Below, piece after piece: positions 34,803-44,312 of a stretch of DNA of 64,000 bases. The DNA is from Trinickia symbiotica (GTDB lineage: Bacteria; Pseudomonadota; Gammaproteobacteria; Burkholderiales; Burkholderiaceae). Where the stretch lies: positions 1-64,000 of the forward strand of contig NZ_PTIR01000011.1 in the NCBI RefSeq assembly GCF_002934455.1, written 5' to 3'. The translations under genes were made by a program, and so were the position numbers. The number at the start of each line of letters is the position of its first letter. The first letter of the stretch is position 1. The notes under the pieces were generated by a model. It was given only the letters and a program-made list of their open reading frames with translations, was not told where the DNA came from and did not search any database.

Positions 34803-37211
34803 TCAATGGGTCACCGTAGCCTTTGCGAGTGCCTGCCATGTCTCGATGACCGTGTCCGGGTTCAGCGAGATCGACGAAATACCCTCGTCGGTCAACCACT
34901 GCGCGAAGTCGGGGTGATCGGAGGGACCCTGACCGCAGATGCCGACGTACTTGTTCTGGCTCCGGCATGCTTCGATGGCCCGCTTCAACAGGAACTTGAC
35001 CGCATCGTCGCGCTCGTCGAAATCCGCGGCCAGCAGCTCCATGCCGGAATCGCGGTCGAGCCCGAGCGTCAGCTGCGTCAGGTCGTTCGAGCCGATCGAG
35101 AAGCCGTCGAAGTGCTCGAGGAACCGCTCGGCCAGAATCGCATTCGACGGAATCTCGCACATCATGATGAGGCGCAGGCCGTTCACGCCACGCTTTAGGC
35201 CGAACTTCGCGAGCAGCCCGATCACGCGCTCGGCCTGCTTCAGCGTCCGCACGAACGGCACCATGATCTCGACGTTCGTGAGCCCCATGTCCTCGCGCAC
35301 ACGCTTGAGCGCGATGCATTCCATCTCGAACGCTTGAGCGAACTCCTGCGCGACGTAACGCGAAGCGCCGCGGAAACCGAGCATTGGGTTTTCCTCGTCC
35401 GGCTCATAACGCGAGCCGCCGATCAGCTTTTTGTACTCGTTCGACTTGAAGTCCGACAGGCGCACGATGACGGGACGCGGATAGAACGCGGCCGCGATCG
35501 TCGCCACGCCCTCGGCGAGCTTGTCGACATAGAACGCGCGCGGCGACGCATGGCCGCGCGCCACGCTCTCGACGGCCTTCTTCAAGTCCGGATCGACGTT
35601 CGGATACTCGAGGATCGCCTTCGGGTGCACGCCGATGTTGTTGTTGATGATGAACTCGAGCCGCGCGAGGCCGACGCCGGCGCTCGGCAACTGCGCGAAA
35701 TCGAACGCGAGCTGCGGATTGCCGACGTTCATCGCGATCTTGACCGGAATCGGCGGCAGATCGCCGCGGTCGATCTCGGTCACTTCCGTCTCGAGCAGAC
35801 CGTCGTAGATCTTGCCCTCGTCGCCCTCGGCGCATGAGACCGTCACGAGCGTGCCGTCCTTCAGCACGTCGGTGGCGTCGCCGCAGCCGACCACGGCCGG
35901 CACGCCGAGCTCGCGCGCGATGATTGCCGCATGGCAGGTGCGCCCGCCGCGATTCGTGACGATCGCCGATGCCCGCTTCATGACGGGCTCCCAGTTCGGG
36001 TCCGTCATGTCGGCAACGAGCACGTCGCCCGGTTGCACGCGATCCATTTCAGACGGGTCGCGAATGACGCAGACGCGCCCCGCACCGATCTTTTGGCCGA
36101 TCGCGCGGCCCGTTGCGAGCACCTGCGACTGCCCCTTCAGCTTGAAGCGCTGCTCGACCTTGCCGGCGTTCTGGCTCTTCACGGTCTCAGGGCGCGCCTG
36201 CAAAATGAAGATCTTGCCGTCGCGGCCGTCCTTGCCCCATTCGATGTCCATCGGGCGCTTGTAGTGCTGCTCGATGATGACGGCGTACTTCGCGAGCTCG
36301 ATCACATCGTCGTCCGTGATCGAGAAACGGTTGCGCTGCTCGTGCGCCACGTCCACCGTCTTCACGCGGCCCGGCTCGCCCGGCTGCGTGAACTCCATCT
36401 TGATCAGCTTCGAGCCGATCGAGCGCCGGATGATCGGGTACTTGCCCTGGGCCAGCGTCGTCTTGAAGACGTAGAACTCGTCCGGGTTCACCGCGCCCTG
36501 CACCACCGTTTCGCCAAGACCGTAGCTCGACGTGATGAAGACGGCGTCCTTGAAGCCCGATTCGGTATCGAGGGTAAACATCACGCCGGCCGCGCCGACA
36601 TCGGAGCGCACCATGCGCTGCACGCCGGCCGAAAGCGCGACCTCGGCATGCGTGAAGCCTTTGTGGACGCGGTAAGAGATCGCGCGGTCGTTATAGAGCG
36701 ACGCGAAGACGTGCTTCATGCGATCGAGCACTTCCTCGATGCCGACCACGTTCAAATAGGTTTCCTGCTGGCCCGCGAAAGACGCGTCCGGCAAGTCTTC
36801 GGCCGTCGCCGACGAGCGCACGGCAAAAGACAGCTCTTCGGGCGAGCTCTTTTGCAACGTCTCGAAATGGGCGCGAATCTCGGCTTCGAGGCGCGGTTGC
36901 AGCGGCGCGTCCGCGATCCATTGCCGGATTTCCTTTCCCGCGGCCGCGAGCGCCTTTACATCGTCGACGTCGAGCGATTCGAGCCGTGCGGCGATCCGCT
37001 CGGTCAGCTGGTTGTGCTCGAGGAAATCGCGAAAGGCGAGCGCGGTCGTTGCGAAGCCGGTCGGCACGCGAACGCCCGCCTCGGCCAGCTGGCTGATCAT
37101 CTCGCCGAGCGACGCATTCTTGCCGCCGACGATTTCGACATCAGTCATTCGCAACTGCTCGAACGGAATTACATACGCCTGGTCCTTTACGACGTTTGCT
37201 GCGTTAGACAT
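34803..37211 (-). CDS. ppsA: Phosphoenolpyruvate synthase
   Basis: 802-residue PEP synthase, converting pyruvate and ATP to PEP, AMP and phosphate in gluconeogenesis. The N-terminal nucleotide-binding domain starts [16 protein letters not shown] and contains [20 protein letters not shown]. The phosphohistidine is in [20 protein letters not shown]. The C-terminal TIM barrel has [19 protein letters not shown] and the catalytic cysteine in [13 protein letters not shown] start at 37211 (MSNAANV), with AGGGG upstream. It is divergent from ppsR, its regulator, the standard arrangement. Confidence 0.97.
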   Translation of the reverse strand: MSNAANVVKDQAYVIPFEQLRMTDVEIVGGKNASLGEMISQLAEAGVRVPTGFATTALAFRDFLEHNQLTERIAARLESLDVDDVKALAAAGKEIRQWIADAPLQPRLEAEIRAHFETLQKSSPEELSFAVRSSATAEDLPDASFAGQQETYLNVVGIEEVLDRMKHVFASLYNDRAISYRVHKGFTHAEVALSAGVQRMVRSDVGAAGVMFTLDTESGFKDAVFITSSYGLGETVVQGAVNPDEFYVFKTTLAQGKYPIIRRSIGSKLIKMEFTQPGEPGRVKTVDVAHEQRNRFSITDDDVIELAKYAVIIEQHYKRPMDIEWGKDGRDGKIFILQARPETVKSQNAGKVEQRFKLKGQSQVLATGRAIGQKIGAGRVCVIRDPSEMDRVQPGDVLVADMTDPNWEPVMKRASAIVTNRGGRTCHAAIIARELGVPAVVGCGDATDVLKDGTLVTVSCAEGDEGKIYDGLLETEVTEIDRGDLPPIPVKIAMNVGNPQLAFDFAQLPSAGVGLARLEFIINNNIGVHPKAILEYPNVDPDLKKAVESVARGHASPRAFYVDKLAEGVATIAAAFYPRPVIVRLSDFKSNEYKKLIGGSRYEPDEENPMLGFRGASRYVAQEFAQAFEMECIALKRVREDMGLTNVEIMVPFVRTLKQAERVIGLLAKFGLKRGVNGLRLIMMCEIPSNAILAERFLEHFDGFSIGSNDLTQLTLGLDRDSGMELLAADFDERDDAVKFLLKRAIEACRSQNKYVGICGQGPSDHPDFAQWLTDEGISSISLNPDTVIETWQALAKATVTH

Positions 37212-37298
37212 ACAAGCCCCTAAGTGTGAAAAAAATTCTCGGCTGCGCACGCGGGCTTGGATGCGGGAACCGGGCAACCGGCTCCCCGCATCATGCGC

Positions 37299-37357
37299 AA
37301 CCTGTTCGATAAGCAATCGCCAGCGCGTTTTGATAGCAATGGCTTATCGAACAGGTT
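37299..37357. promoter_or_regulatory. 16-bp inverted repeat in the ppsA-ppsR intergenic region
   Basis: AACCTGTTCGATAAGC (37299-37314) is repeated in perfect inverted form at 37342-37357 with a 27-base spacer. A second imperfect dyad, ATGCGGG...CCCGCAT, lies at about 37261-37291. The region must hold the divergent promoters. The long dyad could be a regulator site or a leader hairpin. Confidence 0.5.
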
Positions 37358-37466
37358 CGTCGCTATTTTACCGTGCCGACTCGCCAAACGGTGGCGGCGG
37401 CGCGATAATTGCCGCGCTTCGTCTTTGAAAAGGCCGATCGGCCTTCCCCCACTCGAGCTTTTGTCG

Positions 37467-38285
37467 ATGCCGCCGCCCACCGTATTCATCGTCTCCGACG
37501 GTACTGGAATCACTGCCGAAACGTTCGCGCATTCGATCCTGTCCCAGTTCGACCAAAAATTCCGCCTCGTGCGCGTGCCGTTCGTCGATTCGGCCGACAA
37601 GGCCTTTGCGACTGTTGAAAAGATCAGCGAATCGGCCGTCCTGGACGGCCGCCGGCCGATCGTCTTCACCACGCTCGTCGATAGTTCGTCGAACTCGATC
37701 GTGAAGAACTCGAACGCGCTCGTGCTCGATATCTTCCAGCAGTTCGTCGAACCGCTCGAGCTCGAACTCGACATGAAATCGACGCACGCCGTCGGGCGCG
37801 GGCACCAGAACGCCGATACCGAGGAGTACAAGAAGCGGATCGAGGCCATCAATTTCTCCCTGGCCCACGACGACGGTCAATCGAACCGGAATCTTGCCGA
37901 AGCCGACGTCATCCTGATCGGCGTCTCGCGCAGCGGCAAAACGCCGACGAGCCTCTATCTGGCCATGCAATATGGCGTGAAGGCAGCGAACTATCCGTTG
38001 ATCCCCGAGGATTTCGAGCGCGGCAAACTGCCGACGCCGCTTTTGCAACATCGCGACAAGCTGTTCGGCCTCTCGATCGACGCGCAACGCCTTTCCGAGA
38101 TCCGCAACGAGCGGCGCCCCGGCAGCAAGTACGCTGCGCTCGAGAATTGCCGCTACGAGATCAACGAGGCGGAGGTGATGATGCGGCGCGAAGGCGTCAA
38201 GTGGCTTTCGTCAACGCACAAATCGATCGAGGAAATCGCGACCACGATCTTGCAGGAGATCAAGCTCGATCGACCGGCTTATTGA
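37467..38285 (+). CDS. ppsR: PEP synthase regulatory protein (kinase/pyrophosphorylase, DUF299)
   Basis: 272-residue bifunctional regulator that phosphorylates (ADP-dependent) and dephosphorylates (Pi-dependent) the PEP synthase active-site region. It starts [20 protein letters not shown], the family hallmark. The P-loop-like [19 protein letters not shown] is near the middle and [10 protein letters not shown] follows. The C-terminal block is [20 protein letters not shown]. Length and motifs are normal. It faces ppsA across a 255-base gap. Confidence 0.95.
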   Translation: MPPPTVFIVSDGTGITAETFAHSILSQFDQKFRLVRVPFVDSADKAFATVEKISESAVLDGRRPIVFTTLVDSSSNSIVKNSNALVLDIFQQFVEPLELELDMKSTHAVGRGHQNADTEEYKKRIEAINFSLAHDDGQSNRNLAEADVILIGVSRSGKTPTSLYLAMQYGVKAANYPLIPEDFERGKLPTPLLQHRDKLFGLSIDAQRLSEIRNERRPGSKYAALENCRYEINEAEVMMRREGVKWLSSTHKSIEEIATTILQEIKLDRPAY

Positions 38286-38310
38286 GCGGCAGCGAAGACA
38301 CGCGCAGTGC

Positions 38311-39090
38311 TCAGCCGCGCCGCTGGCGGCACTGCTCGAAAAGACAGATGGCTGCGGCCGCCGCCACGTTCAGCGACTCCATGCCGCCCGGCTGCGGAAT
38401 CGTCAGCCGGTAGGTCACCGCTTCGCGCCAGGCGAGTGAGACGCCCGCCCCTTCGTTGCCGAACACCCAAGCAACCGGCCCTGACAGATCGCAGTCGTAA
38501 AGCGCCGCATCGGCGTGAGAATCGGTGATCGCCACGGGCACTGCGAGCCGCTCGACGAGCGTGCGCGGCTCGATGTCCTCGTGCACGTCGAGCAGAAAGT
38601 GCGCGCCCATGCCCGAGCGCAGGACTTTCGACGACCACGCGTAAGCAGTCCCCGGTCCGCAAAACACGTGCTTCACGCCGGCCGCGGCCGCGCTGCGCAG
38701 AATGGAGCCGACGTTGCCTGCGTCTTGCACCCCGTCAAGCACGACGCAGGTCGTCTCGATCCGCTCCGGCAGTGTCGGCGCAAGCTTCGGTACGACGAAA
38801 AGCAACCCAACGCCGTTGACCACGTTCGAAACCTGGCCGAAAAGCGCCGCCGGCAGCGTAGCGACGCGCGACGGATCGATCCGGCCGACGATCGCCTGTG
38901 CCTCCGCATGCCGCATGGCCTCGTCCGTCACGACGCAGGTCTCGGGCTCCCCGGCGACGTCGAGATAAGCGCTCGCAAGATGAAAGCCCTCGAGCAGCGC
39001 CTGGCCGCTCTTGCGCTGCTGGTGCGTCGAGCCGGCGAGCGCCTTCAGGCGCTTGTAGAGCGGGTTGTCGCGCGAGGTGATCGCTTTCAC
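38311..39090 (-). CDS. SpoU/TrmH-family RNA 2'-O-methyltransferase
   Basis: 259-residue knotted (SPOUT) methyltransferase. The N-terminal substrate-binding domain begins [20 protein letters not shown]. The three catalytic motifs are present: [26 protein letters not shown], and [20 protein letters not shown]. It most likely methylates 23S rRNA or tRNA; the exact target is not clear. Its ATG overlaps the rnhB stop (ATGA), so it is the last gene of the lpx-rnhB transcript. Confidence 0.9.
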   Translation of the reverse strand: MKAITSRDNPLYKRLKALAGSTHQQRKSGQALLEGFHLASAYLDVAGEPETCVVTDEAMRHAEAQAIVGRIDPSRVATLPAALFGQVSNVVNGVGLLFVVPKLAPTLPERIETTCVVLDGVQDAGNVGSILRSAAAAGVKHVFCGPGTAYAWSSKVLRSGMGAHFLLDVHEDIEPRTLVERLAVPVAITDSHADAALYDCDLSGPVAWVFGNEGAGVSLAWREAVTYRLTIPQPGGMESLNVAAAAAICLFEQCRQRRG

Positions 39091-40130
39091 GGGCGGCGCT
39101 CGGCGTCGCGCTCGGCGTCGCGCTCGGTCGCCGCGCCGTCGCTGCCGGCCACGGCCGCGCGCCCGGCCGTCTCGTCGGCGGCGAAATCCGCGAAAGGTGC
39201 CGCGTCGGGCGCGCCGGGCTCTCGCGCAAACTCGCCGGCGCCAGCATCCGCCTCCGCCCGCGCGTCCGCATCGACGAGATCGAACGCCTCCTCGATCGTC
39301 GCCGGTGCGACGATGGCGACGCCCCGCGGCAGCTCCACTCGAATGCCGAGCCGCTCATACGCCTCGCGCACGGGCGCGAAAGAGCGCCGATGATGCTCGC
39401 AGGGGCCGTGGGCAAGAAGCGCGGCCAAATGCTGCGGCGTGCTGTAGCCGACATGCGAATCGAACCCATAGACCGGAAACCGCTCGTGCAGCTCGGCCAA
39501 CATCCGATCGCGCGTGACCTTGGCCAGAATCGACGCGGCCGAAATCGCGGGCACGAGCGCATCGCCGCCGATGATCGCCTCGCTGCGCACGGACAGCGTC
39601 GGGCAACGGTTGCCGTCGATCTTGGCCAGCGTCGGCGTGACGGCCAGCCCTTCGACCGCGCGTTTCATCGCGAGCATCGTCGCATGCAGGATGTTGAGCG
39701 TATCGATTTCCTCGACGCTCGCGGAAGCGACGCAATAGGCGATCGAGCGCTCGACGATCTTCTTGTAGAGCGCCTCGCGCGTCTTCGCATTGAGCACCTT
39801 CGAATCGTCGAGCCCGCGAATGCGGCGTTTGGGATCGAGAATCACCGCCGCCGCGACGACCGGTCCCGCAAGGGGCCCGCGGCCTGCTTCGTCGACGCCG
39901 CAGACGATATCGAGCGGCGACTCGAAATTGAGCGCGGCTTGAGCGAGCTTGGCCGCTCTCACGGTTGCCGCCTTGCCTGTTTTCATCGTCGCTTTCATCG
40001 CCGTCTTCGCCGATGCAGGGGACTTGGCGGACGGGTTCGAATCCGCCTTCGCATTCTTCGCAGCACTGCGCGCCGGTGCATTCGCGGTGGCTGATACGCC
40101 GGTGCGCCGCTTCGTTGCCGACGCTGTCAT
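39087..40130 (-). CDS. rnhB: Ribonuclease HII with long N- and C-terminal extensions
   Basis: 347-residue RNase HII, which removes RNA from RNA/DNA hybrids and starts ribonucleotide repair. The catalytic core (about 72-275) has the metal-binding [43 protein letters not shown] and [15 protein letters not shown]. Usual enzymes are about 200-215 residues. Here about 70 residues of Ala/Lys/Ser-rich sequence precede the core, and about 75 acidic, Ala-rich residues with an [12 protein letters not shown] end follow it. Both look disordered. The ATG overlaps the lpxB stop (ATGA). Confidence 0.93.
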   Translation of the reverse strand: MTASATKRRTGVSATANAPARSAAKNAKADSNPSAKSPASAKTAMKATMKTGKAATVRAAKLAQAALNFESPLDIVCGVDEAGRGPLAGPVVAAAVILDPKRRIRGLDDSKVLNAKTREALYKKIVERSIAYCVASASVEEIDTLNILHATMLAMKRAVEGLAVTPTLAKIDGNRCPTLSVRSEAIIGGDALVPAISAASILAKVTRDRMLAELHERFPVYGFDSHVGYSTPQHLAALLAHGPCEHHRRSFAPVREAYERLGIRVELPRGVAIVAPATIEEAFDLVDADARAEADAGAGEFAREPGAPDAAPFADFAADETAGRAAVAGSDGAATERDAERDAERRP

Positions 40131-41296
40131 CTGCGCAGCTTCCTTGCATCGATCACGCGCTCGACGGCCTCGGCCGCGCTTTGCGCCGTGTTCCGCCGCA
40201 GCGTGTGGTGCATCTGAGTGAATACGTCCACGAGCGTGCGCCGATTCGCCTCGTCGTGCAACTGGGTCAGCGTCGCGTCGGCAAGCGCTTCCGGTGTCGC
40301 GAAGTGCTGCAGGATCTCGGGCACGACGAAGCGCCCGGCGAGGATGTTCGGCAGGCCGACGTACGGCAGATAGCCCTGCCGCCGCATGATCTGTCCCGTC
40401 AGCCAGGGCACCTTGTACGAAATCACCATTGGCTTTTTGAGCAGCGCGGCCTCCAGCGTCACGGTGCCGCTCTTGACGAGCACCGCGTCGGCGCTCGTCA
40501 TCGCGCGCTGCGCATCGCCATCGGTGAGCGTCAGCGCCAGGCCGGGGTGCGCGTCGACGAGCGGCTGCAACAACGCGCGCAACGCCGGGGTCGCGGCCGG
40601 CATCACGAAACGAACGCCCGGCTCACGCTGCTGGATCAGCGCCATCGTGTCGAAGAAAGTCGGACCGATCAGTGCGATTTCGGAGCGCCGACTGCCGGGC
40701 AGCACGGCGATGACGGTGCCGCCTTCGGGCAAGTCCAGCGCCCGGCGCGCGCCGGCCATATCAGGCTCGAGCGGAATGTCGTCGGCAAGAGGATGGCCGA
40801 CATAGGTGGCCGCCACGCCCGCCTTCTCGAGCAGTTCGATCTCGAATGGAAACACGCAGAGCATGTGATCCACGGCCTTGACGATCTTCTTGATGCGGCC
40901 GCCGCGCCAGGCCCAGATCGATGGGCAGACGAAATGGATCGTGGGAATGCCCGCCGCGCGCAGCGCCTCTTCCAGCCCGAAGTTGAAATCGGGGGCATCG
41001 ACACCGATAAACGCATTCGGCCGCTCGGCGAGCAGCTGACGCTTGAGCTCGCCGCGAATGCCGAGGATTTCGGGGATGTGCCGCAGCGCCTCGACATAGC
41101 CGCGTACGGTCAGCTTCTCCATCGGCCAATGCGCCTCGAAGCCGTGAGCGATCATGCGCGGACCGCCGATACCGTAGTAGCGCGTCTCTTCGGGCAAGCG
41201 TCGCGCCAGGCCGCCCAACAGCGCGCCTCCGAGCAAGTCGCCCGACGGCTCGCCCGCCACCAGGGCGATGCGCAGCGGACTCGTCTCCAACGGCAT
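40127..41296 (-). CDS. lpxB: Lipid-A-disaccharide synthase
   Basis: 389-residue glycosyltransferase that joins UDP-2,3-diacylglucosamine and lipid X to lipid A disaccharide, at the inner face of the cytoplasmic membrane. Motifs are [56 protein letters not shown] and [20 protein letters not shown]. Length is usual. Adjacent to lpxA and overlapping rnhB. Confidence 0.96.
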   Translation of the reverse strand: MPLETSPLRIALVAGEPSGDLLGGALLGGLARRLPEETRYYGIGGPRMIAHGFEAHWPMEKLTVRGYVEALRHIPEILGIRGELKRQLLAERPNAFIGVDAPDFNFGLEEALRAAGIPTIHFVCPSIWAWRGGRIKKIVKAVDHMLCVFPFEIELLEKAGVAATYVGHPLADDIPLEPDMAGARRALDLPEGGTVIAVLPGSRRSEIALIGPTFFDTMALIQQREPGVRFVMPAATPALRALLQPLVDAHPGLALTLTDGDAQRAMTSADAVLVKSGTVTLEAALLKKPMVISYKVPWLTGQIMRRQGYLPYVGLPNILAGRFVVPEILQHFATPEALADATLTQLHDEANRRTLVDVFTQMHHTLRRNTAQSAAEAVERVIDARKLRR

Positions 41297-42085
41297 TTAG
41301 CGAATGATGCCGCGCTGCGACGTCTCGATGAACGCAATCAGCTTGCGCACATGCTCGTCGCCATCGCCGCCCGCCGACGCGAGTTCGGCAAGCTGGGCCT
41401 TCGCGTCTTCGAGCGAAAGGCCGTTTTTGTAGAGCAAACGATAAGCCGTGCGCAACGCCGAGATCGAATCGGCGGAAAAGCCGCGGCGGCGCAAGCCTTC
41501 GACGTTGATGCCGTGCGGCTCCGCCTTGTTGCCGGCCGCCATGACGAACGGCGGCACGTCCTGCACGACGGCCGATGCGCCTCCGAGCATCGCGTGATCG
41601 CCGATCTTGACGAACTGATGGACGCCCGACATCGCCCCGACGATCGCCCAATCGCCGACGGTCACGTGTCCGGCCATCTGCGCGTTGTTCGAGAGGATCA
41701 CGTGGCTGCCGACACGGCAGTCGTGGGCGATATGAACGTACGCCATGATCCAGTTGTCGTCGCCGACCGTCGTCACGCCGCCGTCCTGGGTCGTGCCCGT
41801 GTGAATCGTCGTGAACTCGCGGATCGTATTGCGATCGCCGACGACGAGGCGCGTCGGCTCGCCCTGATACTTCATGTCCTGCGGCCGGCCGCCGATCGAC
41901 GCGTAGTGGCCGATCCGGTTGGCGGCGCCGAGGGTCGTATGGCCTTCGATCACACTGTGCGAGCCGACGACGGTGCCTGCTCCGATCACGACATGCGCGC
42001 CGACGATGGAGTACGGACCGATCTCGACATCGTCGGCGAGTTCGGCGCCGGTCTCGACGATTGCGGTGGGATGAATCTTGCTCAT
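41297..42085 (-). CDS. lpxA: UDP-N-acetylglucosamine O-acyltransferase
   Basis: 262-residue first enzyme of lipid A synthesis, a left-handed parallel beta-helix made of hexapeptide repeats (about 1-185) plus a C-terminal helical part. It begins [20 protein letters not shown]. The catalytic histidine region is [40 protein letters not shown] and [16 protein letters not shown] complete the pattern. One base from lpxB and 16 from fabZ. Confidence 0.96.
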   Translation of the reverse strand: MSKIHPTAIVETGAELADDVEIGPYSIVGAHVVIGAGTVVGSHSVIEGHTTLGAANRIGHYASIGGRPQDMKYQGEPTRLVVGDRNTIREFTTIHTGTTQDGGVTTVGDDNWIMAYVHIAHDCRVGSHVILSNNAQMAGHVTVGDWAIVGAMSGVHQFVKIGDHAMLGGASAVVQDVPPFVMAAGNKAEPHGINVEGLRRRGFSADSISALRTAYRLLYKNGLSLEDAKAQLAELASAGGDGDEHVRKLIAFIETSQRGIIR

Positions 42086-42101
42086 GCGGCTTGGCCCTTC
42101 C

Positions 42102-42563
42102 TTATTGATCGCCTGTGTGCTTCACGGTGCACATGAGGTCCGCTTCCGCGGCGGTCACGCCGTCCACTTCCGCGCGCGCCTTGAATTTCCAGATGCCGCG
42201 CATGTAGCGCTCGAACGACGCATGCAGGATCAACTGGTCGCCCGGCTCGACGACCCGCTTGAAGCGCGCGCCGTCGATGCCGACGAAGTAATAAAGCGTC
42301 TTCGTCGGATCGTGCGGCTCCTCGGCGAAAGTCAGCAGCGCCGCCGTCTGAGCGAGCGCCTCGAGGATCAGCACGCCCGGCATCACCGGTCGTTGTGGGA
42401 AATGCCCCATGAAATAGGGCTCGTTGATCGACACGTTCTTGAGCGCCTTGATGCTCTTGTGCGGCTCCAGCTCGAGCACCCGATCGACGAGCAAGATCGG
42501 ATAGCGATGCGGCAGCAGGGTAAGAATCTTGTGAATGTCGAGATTGATTTTTTCGGTGCTCAT
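42102..42563 (-). CDS. fabZ: 3-hydroxyacyl-ACP dehydratase FabZ
   Basis: 153-residue hot-dog-fold dehydratase of fatty acid synthesis. The active-site histidine lies in [20 protein letters not shown] with the glutamate in [11 protein letters not shown]. The start [20 protein letters not shown] is typical. Between lpxD and lpxA as in most proteobacteria, which balances acyl supply between phospholipid and lipid A. Confidence 0.96.
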   Translation of the reverse strand: MSTEKINLDIHKILTLLPHRYPILLVDRVLELEPHKSIKALKNVSINEPYFMGHFPQRPVMPGVLILEALAQTAALLTFAEEPHDPTKTLYYFVGIDGARFKRVVEPGDQLILHASFERYMRGIWKFKARAEVDGVTAAEADLMCTVKHTGDQ

Positions 42564-42644
42564 GGTCTGTCTACTCCACGCCTGACTGCGCGGATGGTAA
42601 CTGCGGATACTTCAGGCGCAGCGCTCCCGTGGCCGATGACGGCG

Positions 42645-43718
42645 CTACGCGGCGCCGTCGCGCTTTTCGACTGCCGCCTCCAATGCCTTGATGCGCTCGC
42701 GCAGCTTGTCGAGATTGCGCATCAGCGCGGCACTCTTGTTCCATTCCGCGTGCTCGACGGCCGGGAACGCGCTCGTGTAGATGCCCGCCTTCGGCAACGA
42801 TTTGGATACACCCGACTTCGCCGTGACGATCACGTAATCGCCGAGCGTCACATGCCCCGCGATGCCGACCGCGCCGCCGATCATGCAGTGCTTGCCGATC
42901 GTCGTGCTGCCCGCGATGCCGGCACAACCCGCGATCACCGTATAGGCGCCAATGCGGCAGTTGTGGCCGATCTGGACGAGGTTGTCGATCTTGACGCACT
43001 CCTCGATGACGGTATCGGCCATCGCGCCGCGATCGATCGTCGTGTTCGCGCCAATTTCGACATCGGCCGCGATCGTTACGCCGCCGACCTGCGGAATCTT
43101 GACCCAGGTGCCGGTACGCGCGTCCCCGGCACCCGTGAAGTCGGGAGCGAAACCGAAACCATCGGAGCCGATGACGGCGCCCGCATGGACGATCGCGCGC
43201 GGCCCTATCTTGCAACCGTGATAGACGGTCACGTTCGGGTAGAGATGCGAGCCTTCGCCGATTGTGGTGCCCCGTCCGACGAAGACGTTTGCGTCGAGCC
43301 GCGCGCCCTCGTCGACGATCGCACCGGCTTCGATCACGACATGCGGTCCGATGACGGCCGTTTTCGCCACTTGCGCGGAAGGATCGACGACGGCGCTCGG
43401 ATGCACGCCGTGCGGCAATGCCGGCGCCGCGAGATCGATGAACATCTGCGCGACGCGAGCGAAGTAAGCGTAAGGATTCGGCGTGACGATGAAGTTACGC
43501 CCTTCGTGCGACGAGAGCTTTTCGAGATCCGCCGGCGCGATGAGGACCGCGCCCGCGCGCGTCGCTTCCACTTGTGCGAGGTACTTCGGATTGGCGAGAA
43601 ACGCGAGCTGATGCGGCTGCGCCTGATCGAGCGGCGCCAGCCCACCGACGCGCACCGTGGCGTCGCCTACGATCTCACCGCCGAAACGCTGAGCGATTTC
43701 TTCCAGCGTCAATGCCAT
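42645..43718 (-). CDS. lpxD: UDP-3-O-acylglucosamine N-acyltransferase
   Basis: 357-residue third enzyme of lipid A synthesis. The N-terminal uridine-binding domain ([20 protein letters not shown]) is followed by a hexapeptide-repeat beta-helix. The catalytic histidine is in [32 protein letters not shown] and the C-terminal helix ([20 protein letters not shown]) are also typical. Slightly longer than E. coli LpxD (341). Confidence 0.95.
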   Translation of the reverse strand: MALTLEEIAQRFGGEIVGDATVRVGGLAPLDQAQPHQLAFLANPKYLAQVEATRAGAVLIAPADLEKLSSHEGRNFIVTPNPYAYFARVAQMFIDLAAPALPHGVHPSAVVDPSAQVAKTAVIGPHVVIEAGAIVDEGARLDANVFVGRGTTIGEGSHLYPNVTVYHGCKIGPRAIVHAGAVIGSDGFGFAPDFTGAGDARTGTWVKIPQVGGVTIAADVEIGANTTIDRGAMADTVIEECVKIDNLVQIGHNCRIGAYTVIAGCAGIAGSTTIGKHCMIGGAVGIAGHVTLGDYVIVTAKSGVSKSLPKAGIYTSAFPAVEHAEWNKSAALMRNLDKLRERIKALEAAVEKRDGAA

Positions 43719-43738
43719 TGCCCTGCGACTCCCGCGGT

Positions 43739-44278
43739 TCAGTTCGTTGCGGCCGGCTGCGATGCCGCGAGCGCCTTCAGCACCTGATCGGTGATGTCGA
43801 TGCGCGGGCTCACGTAGACGGCTTCCTGCACGATCAGATCGTAATGCTGCTGCTCGGCGATCTGCTTGATGACCTTGTTGGCCTTGTCGAGCACGGCGGC
43901 GAGCTCTTCGTTGCGGCGCTGGTTCAGATCCTCGTTGAACTCGCGGCGCTTGCGCTGGAAATCGCTATCGAGATTCGACAGGTCGCGCTGCTTGTCCGCC
44001 CGCTCGGTCGGCGACAACGACGCACCGTTCTTGTCGAGCGCATCCGACATCGTCTTCAACCGCTGCGCCATGTCGCGCAGATCCTTGTCCCGCTTCGCGA
44101 ACTCGGCCTCGAGCTTCTTTTGCGCGGCTTGCGCGGCAGCCGATTCGCGCAGGATGCGATCGGAGTTGACGGCCGCGATGCGCGCTTCCTGGCCGACCGC
44201 CTGCGCGCTGCCCGCAGCGAGCGCGGCGATCAACGTCGCGGCGCACATCAAGCGTTTCGAAAACGAACCGGTTAGCAA
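43739..44278 (-). CDS. skp: Periplasmic chaperone Skp (OmpH family)
   Basis: 179-residue secreted chaperone for outer-membrane proteins. The signal peptide ends near AQA-VGQ. The mature protein starts [20 protein letters not shown], then has a long charged coiled-coil (about 50-135) forming the tentacles, and a C-terminal [20 protein letters not shown] strand. It lies directly downstream of bamA. Confidence 0.94.
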   Translation of the reverse strand: MLTGSFSKRLMCAATLIAALAAGSAQAVGQEARIAAVNSDRILRESAAAQAAQKKLEAEFAKRDKDLRDMAQRLKTMSDALDKNGASLSPTERADKQRDLSNLDSDFQRKRREFNEDLNQRRNEELAAVLDKANKVIKQIAEQQHYDLIVQEAVYVSPRIDITDQVLKALAASQPAATN

Positions 44279-44312
44279 AATCTTCCTCTCGATGCTGTTT
44301 GAGCCGACGCGA

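Noticed and set aside
39965-42136. A 723-residue rightward frame antisense to rnhB-lpxB-lpxA
   Set aside because: It is a high-GC shadow of well-supported essential genes, with no start signal or domain.
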